64,000 nt of DNA from Planctomycetota bacterium (GTDB taxonomy: Bacteria > Planctomycetota > UBA8108 > UBA1146): the NCBI GenBank assembly GCA_018694835.1, contig JABHOG010000034.1:1-64000 (forward strand), in the 5' to 3' direction. Under the pieces are notes generated by a model. The model was not told the origin of the DNA, searched no databases, and worked only from the letters and a program-made list of their open reading frames with translations. The translations under genes were made by a program, and so were the position numbers. This document shows positions 57,323 to 64,000 of the stretch, piece after piece (positions within the stretch are counted from its first letter, which is position 1; each line of letters starts with the position of its first letter).

Positions 57323-59539
57323 ATGACCAGCATAGCCCGTGTAGCACTCCCGATACCCCTCCGGGAGCCCTTCGATTACCGGATTCCTTCCTCGCTGGTG
57401 GACCAGGTGCGCCCCGGAGTCCAGGTGAGGGTGCCCTTCGGGCCTTCCAAACGCATCGGCTGGGTCGTCGAAATCACCGATCACTCTCCCCATCCCAAGT
57501 TGCGCGACCTCGATAGCGTCATTCCAGATTCGGCGGCGATCGAACCCGATCTCCTGGAACTGTTGAACTGGACCGCGGATTACTACCTCTGTGGAATTGG
57601 TGAGGTGATCGAGTGCGCGGTGCCGAAATCGGTTCGGAACCGCAAGGTACGAACAGTTCGGTGGGTTCGCCTCACCACGGAAGATGTCGCAGAAAAGCCC
57701 GCTGGAGCCACCGGCGAGCCACAACAAAAAGTACTCGATCATCTGCGCCAGCAGGATCACCCGATTCCTCTCAGAAGACTGGTCGAGAGCTGCGACATCA
57801 GCGATAGCCCGGTCAAAACCCTGGCTCGTCGGGGTGTGATCGAAATCTTCGACGCTTTGCCACCAGAGTTTGGCATTCCAGGTAGTGCCGGAAAGCCCCT
57901 CGAGTCCACCTTGATCACTCCACCCTTCGAACCCAACCCGCAACAGTGTGATGCGATCGCAGCCATCTCCGCCACGCTAGAGAATCCGAAATATCGTACC
58001 TTTCTGCTCCACGGAGTCACCGGTAGTGGCAAGACAGAAGTCTATATACGAACCGTTCAGCAGGCACTCGATCAAGGGCGCGGAGCACTGGTTCTACTTC
58101 CTGAAATCGCCCTCACTCCGCAAGCAGTCGAACGATTCACCGAACGCCTCGGTCCTGTCGCAGTTCTTCACTCGATGCTTCCCGATTCAGAACGGGCTGT
58201 CCATTATGAACGACTACGGCGTGGCGAGGTTCGCATCGCACTGGGCGCACGAAGTGCAGTGTTTGCTCCTGTTCCAGACCTGGGAATCATCATCGTCGAT
58301 GAGTCTCATGAATCGACATACAAGCAGGAGAATTCCCCTCGTTACCACGCCCGCGATGTGGCCGTGATGCGTGCCCACCAGTTGGGTGTCCCTTGTGTCC
58401 TCGGGTCCGCGACTCCATCGCTGGAGTCGCTCGAAAATGCGCGGACAGGACGCTATCAGAAACTCCTTCTATCGGAACGTACCAACGGTCGGCCACTGGC
58501 AACCGTCGAGGTGGTCGATCGCAGGATAGAAAAGAAATCTGTAGGAGGTGGCGGGCTGCTATCGCAAAGGCTCATCGAACGGATTCGAACCACCCTCGAT
58601 CGTAAAGAACAAGTACTGCTCTTTCTCAATCGCAGAGGTTTTGCTCGAAATCTACATTGCCCCAGCTGCGGACATGACCTGCGATGCCATCAATGCGATA
58701 TCCCTCTCACCTATCACAAGAGCAAGGCTCGGTCCCAGTGCAACTACTGCGGTGAGCACAAGCCGATCCCGGGTCGGTGCCCCGAGTGCCAGTTCCACGG
58801 CATGCAACAGCGCTCTCCTGGCACTGAAAGGATCGAGGATTCTCTGCTGAAGCTGTTCCCGGGCGTCGAAATCGACAGGCTCGATCGCGACACCGTGACC
58901 AGCGCAAAACGGATGGCTTCGATCCTCCAGCGCTTCAAGGAGGGAAAGACCCAGATCCTGGTAGGAACCCAGATGGTGGCGAAGGGACATGACATTCCTG
59001 GCGTCACGCTGGTCGGCGTTCTCGACGCAGATATCGCCCTGGGGCTCCCCGATTTCCGCTCCGCAGAAAGAACCGCTCAGTTGCTTTGCCAGGTCGCAGG
59101 AAGAGCGGGCAGAGGAGATCGACCTGGGCGAGTCATTCTTCAGACGAGGCAGCCAGAACACTATGCCTTGAGTTGTGCCACTCGCCAGGATCTCGGTCAG
59201 TTACTCGAGGAGGAGAACTCGATTCGCAAGTTACTGAGATATCCTCCTCACGGTCATCTCGCAAGAATTCTATGTGAAGATGAAGAGGAGCAGAAGGCCT
59301 ACGAAAGTGCCAAGGTTCTGGTCGAAGCGATGAAGGAGTGCGGACTCGATTCGGTTCAAATACTCGGTCCCGCTCCGGCACCGATCGAACGCCTGAGGGG
59401 ACGATTTCGTCAACACCTGCTGCTCAAAAGTTTGCACAGGGGGCCACTCAGAGAAGTGGCCAGTACTGCACTGAACACAAAACCCCGATGGGCATCGACG
59501 CGTATCACGCTCGATATTGATCCCCAAAATCTCTTGTGA
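57323..59539 (+). CDS. priA: Primosomal helicase PriA
   Basis: Replication-restart helicase of 738 residues. The N-terminal DNA-binding part has VALPIPLREPFDYRIP. The helicase domain has Walker A LLHGVTGSGKTEVYIRT, DEAH-like IIIVDESHESTYKQ and motif VI LLCQVAGRAGRGDRPGRV. Zinc Cys pairs are in LHCPSCGHDLRCHQCDIPLT and YCGEHKPIPGRCPECQ. The ATG at 57323 with GGGGGAGA upstream matches the family start. It is divergent from the methyltransferase/bsh operon. Confidence 0.95.
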   Translation: MTSIARVALPIPLREPFDYRIPSSLVDQVRPGVQVRVPFGPSKRIGWVVEITDHSPHPKLRDLDSVIPDSAAIEPDLLELLNWTADYYLCGIGEVIECAVPKSVRNRKVRTVRWVRLTTEDVAEKPAGATGEPQQKVLDHLRQQDHPIPLRRLVESCDISDSPVKTLARRGVIEIFDALPPEFGIPGSAGKPLESTLITPPFEPNPQQCDAIAAISATLENPKYRTFLLHGVTGSGKTEVYIRTVQQALDQGRGALVLLPEIALTPQAVERFTERLGPVAVLHSMLPDSERAVHYERLRRGEVRIALGARSAVFAPVPDLGIIIVDESHESTYKQENSPRYHARDVAVMRAHQLGVPCVLGSATPSLESLENARTGRYQKLLLSERTNGRPLATVEVVDRRIEKKSVGGGGLLSQRLIERIRTTLDRKEQVLLFLNRRGFARNLHCPSCGHDLRCHQCDIPLTYHKSKARSQCNYCGEHKPIPGRCPECQFHGMQQRSPGTERIEDSLLKLFPGVEIDRLDRDTVTSAKRMASILQRFKEGKTQILVGTQMVAKGHDIPGVTLVGVLDADIALGLPDFRSAERTAQLLCQVAGRAGRGDRPGRVILQTRQPEHYALSCATRQDLGQLLEEENSIRKLLRYPPHGHLARILCEDEEEQKAYESAKVLVEAMKECGLDSVQILGPAPAPIERLRGRFRQHLLLKSLHRGPLREVASTALNTKPRWASTRITLDIDPQNLL

Positions 59540-59587
59540 GGATGCGTCTATCATCGCCACGATGATGACTGCGATCACCTATGAAAA

Positions 59588-59622
59588 TGCGGGTGCGACT
59601 CGTATACCGAGACGCACCCGCA
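59588..59622. terminator. Bidirectional hairpin between priA and HU genes
   Basis: TGCGGGTGCG pairs with CGCACCCGCA, then an A-A mismatch and CTCG/CGAG, loop TATAC. It lies between convergent stops at 59539 (priA) and 59648 (HU), so it could stop both transcripts. Confidence 0.7.
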
Positions 59623-59647
59623 ATCATTCAAATCTCACTCGAGCCGA

Positions 59648-59917
59648 CTAGACCATATCCTTGAAAGTCTTCGAGGGCTTGAAGGCAACGCTGCGCGAGG
59701 CCTTGATCTTGATGGTCTCACCAGTCTGAGGGTTACGGCCCTGGCGAGCAGCACGCTTCCGCACGCTGAAAGTTCCGAAACCAACAACTTGAACCGCTTT
59801 GTCCTTCTTGACGCCCTTCTTGATCGCATCGATCACGGCATTCACCGCACGCTCAGCTCCGGCTTTGGAATCATCGAGACTTTTTTGAACGGCTCCAACG
59901 AGTTCGGCCTTGTTCAT
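59648..59917 (-). CDS. hup: HU family DNA-binding protein
   Basis: Nucleoid protein of 89 residues with the full HU/IHF layout: MNKAELVGAVQKSLDDSKAG, a middle VVGFGTFSVRKRAARQGRNP and DNA-arm region QTGETIKIKASRSVAFKP, end TFKDMV. Start preceded by AAAGGGG. Arm Arg/Pro residues are intact. HU and IHF subunits cannot be separated by eye, but the single-gene homodimer type HU is likely. Confidence 0.93.
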   Translation of the reverse strand: MNKAELVGAVQKSLDDSKAGAERAVNAVIDAIKKGVKKDKAVQVVGFGTFSVRKRAARQGRNPQTGETIKIKASRSVAFKPSKTFKDMV

Positions 59918-60293
59918 GTGTACCCCTTTCTGCGAGTGTACTTCGACTGCGCACCTGAAATGATAGGGGCAAAAAGCCTGCCGACATGGAGCGAGTCATC
60001 CCTCGCTCCACGTCGGATCTTAAAACCCCGACAATTCATGCAGAATCCTCTGGATCCTGCACCACCCTGCGGAAAAACGGTTCTCCGAGGGAGGGCCAGT
60101 ATGGGAGTTCAGGGAGGATCTTGGAAGCGATCAATGGCAGAATTCCAATCGGGTGATTCAGGATAGTCAGGCGGGAACCCAGATATGGGTTTCTAGCGTT
60201 GGCAGAATCGTGACCTCGGTATAACATCGGAATCAGGGATCACTGGTGATTTCGGGGGGACTGCAGTCCCACGGCACTAGAAATGGGGTGGGA
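59918..60293. other. 376-base gap between HU and DUF3108 genes
   Basis: I see no gene. It presumably holds the divergent promoters for the HU gene and the selA operon; no clear -35/-10 pair can be called. The open frame across it lacks a ribosome site and family similarity. Confidence 0.45.
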
Positions 60294-61367
60294 ATGCTAT
60301 CTGGGGCCTTTTTCCTGATTTTATTGGGCTCAGTCCTGAGCCCCCTCCAGGTACCAGAACCTGCCCCTTCACCCGGAGACCCCCCCATCGAGCGAGACGA
60401 TCAGGGAAAATCTCCAGCTCCCCATCCGGTCACCGCTACTGCCATCGACGATCTGGCTCGTATCGTTCCCTCGTCATTTCCGCTGGGAGAGCGATTGATG
60501 TTCAAGGCCACCGTCGAATGGAAGGGCGCCAGTGTGCTGGTGGGATACCTCGAACTGGCCACCTGGGAAGATGACGATTCGAGGAAAGTGCTCCACGCAA
60601 GGGGCCGAGGGCAGCGCTTTGGCTATTCGATCGATCAGCGAATCGTCAGCACGATGAACCTTGAGGGAGAGCGGCCGATCTCCTTCATGAACACCCAGCG
60701 AGGAACCGAGCAGCACACCAAGAAACTGATGTTCGAAGATGGCAAGATCAGTTTCTCCAGGAGAAAACACTGTCTTGAGGAGGACTGCTCCGATCCCACT
60801 CATCTCGTCGCCAAGGTCGCCTGGAAAGGCCCGATACCCTGGGGTACCAAGGAAAAGCACTGCGACGACCGACACTGCGGGAACTCCGCTCACGAGGTGT
60901 GGATCCACATCAAAGATCACGAGGTGGAAGAGCCGTATGTCGACCTCCTTACCGCCATATACGTCGCCAGAACCGCAGCCACCCCTTCCCGGGAGCAGCC
61001 CCTCATCATCCCCGTGGTCAATGATGACTCGAGGTGGTATGTCGAGGTCTCACCGCAAAACACCGAGACGATTCAGGTCGAGGAAGGTGAATACGAGGCG
61101 ATCGAGATGGCTCTCAATCCCATCGCTTCCGACGGGAATGAGAAGAAGCGATTCGAGGGGTTGTTCGGGATTCACGGGACTCTCCGCGTCTGGTTCGATT
61201 CCATCAGCGGACGCCCAGTACTGATCGAGGGGACCCTTCCCTTTGCGTACTTGCAACTCAAAGCGCGTATCGAGTTGATCTCCGTCAGTGACGCTTCCGT
61301 GGTCAAATCCAGGCATGCTCAGCAGATCGATCCAGAATCATCCAGTTCCAAGAAGGGATCTAGATGA
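60294..61367 (+). CDS. DUF3108-type exported protein
   Basis: Exported protein of about 357 residues with a signal peptide (MLSGAFFLILLGSVLSPLQV). A Pro-rich segment precedes the DUF3108-like domain: FPLGERLMFKATVEWKGASV, then SIDQRIVSTMNLEGERPISF and a closing LFGIHGTLRVWFDSISGRPV. The family is periplasmic with unknown function. A Cys-rich insert (HCLEEDC; HCDDRHCG) is unusual. It starts at an ATG after GGGTGGGA. It overlaps selA by 4 bases, so it is likely co-transcribed with the selenium genes. Confidence 0.75.
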   Translation: MLSGAFFLILLGSVLSPLQVPEPAPSPGDPPIERDDQGKSPAPHPVTATAIDDLARIVPSSFPLGERLMFKATVEWKGASVLVGYLELATWEDDDSRKVLHARGRGQRFGYSIDQRIVSTMNLEGERPISFMNTQRGTEQHTKKLMFEDGKISFSRRKHCLEEDCSDPTHLVAKVAWKGPIPWGTKEKHCDDRHCGNSAHEVWIHIKDHEVEEPYVDLLTAIYVARTAATPSREQPLIIPVVNDDSRWYVEVSPQNTETIQVEEGEYEAIEMALNPIASDGNEKKRFEGLFGIHGTLRVWFDSISGRPVLIEGTLPFAYLQLKARIELISVSDASVVKSRHAQQIDPESSSSKKGSR

Positions 61368-62773
61368 ACCAGCCGGACACCGGCGAGTTACTGCGGCGAC
61401 TTCCCCAGGTCGATCGCTTGCTCCAACGAGAGGACGTTTGCGAACTCTCCGCTCGCTACTCCCGAGCTCTGGTCCTCTCAGAATGTCGATCTCTGTTCGA
61501 CGGATTTCGTGCTCGCGCTCTCATTGGTGAACTCCAGCCAGAGGAAGTGGTCGAAGATCAGGTCGTCGAGACGCTGACCACTCGTCTAGAACAACGAGAT
61601 CAACCCTTCTACCGCCGAGTGATCAATGCCACCGGGATCGTGCTCCACACGGGTCTCGGGCGCGCCCCGATTCCACCCGATGTCGCCAATGCTCTGGTAG
61701 AGACCCTTCGTCACCCGGTCAGGGTCGAGATCGATCTCGAGAGTGGAGAGCGTGGAGGGCGTGACGAAGGAGCCGCAATACTGCTGAGGCAACTGACGGG
61801 TGCCGAGGACGCCACCATCGTCAACAACAATGCAGGAGCGACCCTGTTGCTCCTGTCGGCGCTGGCGAAGGACAAGGAAGTGCTCGTCTCCCACGGCGAA
61901 CTGGTCGAGATTGGCGGCTCCTTCCGTATCCCCGACATCATGGAGCAGGGGGGGGCTCGACTTCGAGCGGTGGGCACCACCAACAGGACTCGTGCGAAGG
62001 ATTATGATCAGGCATGCACTCCCGAGTCAGGGATGATTCTCAAGGTACACACCTCCAATTATCGCGTCGTCGGCTTCACCGAAGAAACCAAGATCGAGGA
62101 ACTATGCCAGATCGGAGAGAAGCACCAGGTCCCGGTGGTCCATGACATCGGCTCTGGCTGCATGGTCGATCTGGCGGCGCGAGGTAAGATGGGCGAATCG
62201 TACGTCCGAGAGAGCATCGCCCACGGCTGTGACCTGGTCTGCTTCAGCGGTGACAAGTTACTGGGTGGACCTCAGGCGGGAATCATCGTCGGCAGCCACG
62301 AACTGATCGAGAAGTGTCGAAAGCACCCGCTCTACCGTGCACTTCGTCCGGGACGAATGACCTACATCGCACTCGAGGAAACCCTGCGAATCTATCTTCG
62401 GGGGGAGGAGCAGGCGATCGAGAGGATTCCGTCACTGAACCGAGTTCTGACTCCTCCTGAACAACTGGACGGCCGACTGGAACAGTTGATCACAGGCATC
62501 TCACAGATTCCCGGAGTCGATGCCAGCGCACTCTCGCACGATGGATTTGCTGGCAGTGGATCGCTACCGGCTCGACCCATCGAATCTCGTGCGGCCCGGG
62601 TGACCATCTCCCACTGCTCGGCACAGGAACTGGCCCGAAATCTTCGCACCGGAGAGCCCTCCGTATTGCCCACCGTCCAGAATGACGCCGTATTCCTGGA
62701 CGTTCGGACCATCTCCGACGACGAAGTGGACCTGATCACCGCAAGAATTGCAGAAATCGCCTCGGGCGCCTGA
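61364..62773 (+). CDS. selA: L-seryl-tRNA(Sec) selenium transferase
   Basis: PLP enzyme of 469 residues that converts Ser-tRNA(Sec) to Sec-tRNA(Sec) using selenophosphate. It shows RRVINATGIVLHTGLGRAPI, a Gly-rich VNNNAGATLLL stretch, and PLP-binding SGDKLLGGPQAG with Lys298 (E. coli SelA uses Lys295). Length matches E. coli SelA (463). The start overlaps the DUF3108 stop (ATGA). selD follows 56 bases later, and tRNA-Sec after that. Confidence 0.95.
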   Translation: MNQPDTGELLRRLPQVDRLLQREDVCELSARYSRALVLSECRSLFDGFRARALIGELQPEEVVEDQVVETLTTRLEQRDQPFYRRVINATGIVLHTGLGRAPIPPDVANALVETLRHPVRVEIDLESGERGGRDEGAAILLRQLTGAEDATIVNNNAGATLLLLSALAKDKEVLVSHGELVEIGGSFRIPDIMEQGGARLRAVGTTNRTRAKDYDQACTPESGMILKVHTSNYRVVGFTEETKIEELCQIGEKHQVPVVHDIGSGCMVDLAARGKMGESYVRESIAHGCDLVCFSGDKLLGGPQAGIIVGSHELIEKCRKHPLYRALRPGRMTYIALEETLRIYLRGEEQAIERIPSLNRVLTPPEQLDGRLEQLITGISQIPGVDASALSHDGFAGSGSLPARPIESRAARVTISHCSAQELARNLRTGEPSVLPTVQNDAVFLDVRTISDDEVDLITARIAEIASGA

Positions 62774-62829
62774 CTTGACTGGCTTCCTCCCTTGCTAGAT
62801 CCTCCCTGAACCAGGAAGGAGTTTTACAG

Positions 62830-63882
62830 ATGTCCACTACACCCATTCGCCTGACAGATTATGCATCCTGCGCAGGCTGAGCGGCCAAGTTACCCCCTGG
62901 GGACCTGGTCGAGGTCCTCTCCAACTTGCAACTCCCGACTCGTGAAGAAGTCCTCCACGGACCCGGAACCCTCGACGATGCCGGAGTGATCAGGATTCCC
63001 GGATCCGATCACTGCATCGTCCAGACTGTCGATTTCTTTCCACCGATCGTCGATGACCCGGCAGACTTTGGCAGGATCGCTGCAGCCAATAGTCTTTCGG
63101 ACATCTATGCGATGGGCGGGACTCCATTGAGTGCGCTCAACATCGTCGGGTTTCCGGCAGAACTTCCGACATCGATCCTCAGTGAGATCCTCGCCGGAGG
63201 CGCAGAGAAGATGGTAGAGGCGAACTGTGCTCTGCTCGGCGGACACAGCGTCAGGGATTCAGAGGTGAAGTACGGACTCGCGGTGACCGGAACCATCGAC
63301 GCCGACCGGATCATGACCAATGGCGCAGCTGAAGCAGGAGATCTGCTGGTTCTGACCAAGGGCCTCGGAACCGGAAGCGTCAGTACCGCACTCAACAAGC
63401 AGCAGGCGGATGCGGATGTGCTGGCCGCGGCCACCGCATCGATGGCGACCCTCAATGCCGCTGCAGCAAGAGTGGCGATCGCACTCGATGCTCACGCGGT
63501 GACCGATGTCACCGGTTTTGGCCTTTGTGGGCATGGGGCCGAGATGGCGACAGCCAGCAACATGACGCTGGAGATCATCGCCTCACAATTGCCCATCATC
63601 GCCGGCGCCGAAGATCTCGCCCGCAGGGAATTGACCTCGGGGGGAGCAAAGCGAAACAGGGAGCACCTGGCAGATCGTCTCGATCTGGTAGGGAATGTTC
63701 CAGCTCACCTGGCTGGATTGGCGCTCGATTCCGAAACCTCCGGGGGCCTGTTGATGGCGATTTCCCCCGATCGAATCGCAGATCTCGAGGAGTCGATGAG
63801 TCGAGAGCAGATCCTCCATTTCTCCATCATCGGGGAGGTGAAGCCTCCTCAAGGTTCTTTCCGCATCCGAATCCTTGGCTGA
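62830..63882 (+). CDS. selD: Selenide, water dikinase; a selenoprotein with in-frame TGA (Sec17)
   Basis: Makes selenophosphate from selenide and ATP. The true start is the ATG at 62830, with AGGAAGGAG near 62814. The N-terminus reads IRLTDYASCAG-Sec-AAKLPP. The in-frame TGA (62878-62880) falls at codon 17, exactly where E. coli SelD has its catalytic Cys17, with Lys20 also aligned. The remainder is a normal SelD: LGGHSVRDSEVKYGLAVTG, TKGLGTGSVSTALNKQ and DVTGFGLCGHGAEMA. The total is 350 residues (E. coli 347). A caller ignoring Sec would start at 62926 and lose the active site. Confidence 0.93.
62899..62919 (+). promoter_or_regulatory. SECIS-like hairpin in selD mRNA
   Basis: GGGGACCU pairs with AGGUCCUC (8 pairs, one G-U) across the loop GGUCG. 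The loop begins 27 bases after the TGA. Bacterial SECIS elements sit at a similar distance and have GG-U in the apical loop; E. coli fdhF has AGGUCU. It would recruit SelB to decode the UGA. Confidence 0.75.
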
Positions 63883-63948
63883 GGTTCTGGAAAGATCCGC
63901 AACCAACTTGATCCCGACGGCCCAAATTGGGACACTCTTCAGTTCGTC

Positions 63949-64000
63949 GGGGGTGAATGGGTACCTGGTGGGCCTCCTGGGCTTCAAACCCATGGTGCGG
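63949..64000 (+). tRNA. selC: tRNA-Sec (5' part, cut by window end)
   Basis: Begins with the acceptor arm GGGGGTGA. A D-arm containing CCTGGTGG is followed by the anticodon loop CTTCAAA (63982-63988) with anticodon TCA at 63984-63986. The flanking bases TGGG/CCCA pair. The spacing from 5' end to anticodon (35 bases) matches E. coli selC within one base. The variable arm starts and the sequence ends. Position directly after selD supports the call. Confidence 0.78.

Overview
The window looks like chromosomal DNA of an uncultured, GC-rich, Gram-negative-type bacterium, most likely a planctomycete or a close relative. The main pointers are four secreted proteins ending in the same dockerin-like two-repeat module with a Cys-rich tail, many large exported proteins, an ABC-3 metal permease pair with DtxR-like tails, a bacillithiol operon and a selenocysteine locus. 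There are no rRNA genes, phage genes, insertion sequences or CRISPR arrays. Gene density is high, and operons are dominated by 4-base start/stop overlaps.

Layout: 0.2-1.9 kb, secreted beta-helix protein. 2-7 kb, a TroA/Mnt-type metal ABC operon behind a DtxR-like operator, with a convergent DtxR/MntR regulator. 7-9.2 kb, thioesterase, HIT protein and BaiN-like flavoprotein. 9.2-15.2 kb, two related secreted zinc metalloproteases. 15.4-18.9 kb, an operon with an SRPBCC protein, two D12-class DNA methyltransferases and a frameshifted DUF423 gene. 19-24.3 kb, a YceH / MuiA / MuiA / small-protein operon. 24.5-32 kb, housekeeping (SpoU methyltransferase, RNase HII-like protein, formate-THF ligase, SprT-like protein, dehydrogenase, PmtA-like methyltransferase). 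32-34.3 kb, YedE selenium transporter coupled to a sialidase. 34.4-41.4 kb, outer-membrane-like protein, arylsulfotransferase-like protein, GNAT, FG-GAP protein and a UbiD decarboxylase whose stop codon lies in a minisatellite. 41.5-48.7 kb, HypA-like remnant, M20 amidohydrolase, prolyl-tRNA synthetase, M61 and M48 peptidases, PilZ. 49-52.1 kb, two von Willebrand A paralogs around a PfkB kinase. 52.4-59.9 kb, MogA, a methyltransferase-bshC-bshB1-bshA operon, PriA and HU. 60.3 kb to the end, DUF3108 protein, selA, selD and the 5' part of tRNA-Sec.

The strongest biology is the selenium module: SelA, a SelD that is itself a selenoprotein (in-frame TGA at codon 17, with a SECIS-like hairpin just after it), tRNA-Sec at the window edge, and YedE 27 kb upstream. 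The second highlight is the complete bacillithiol pathway led by a SAM-dependent methyltransferase, which suggests a methylated bacillithiol. Other points worth checking are the orphan methyltransferase pair, the DtxR-like tails on both metal permeases, the shared C-terminal tag of secreted proteins, and a recurring pattern of 13-16 bp tandem repeats at the 3' ends of genes.
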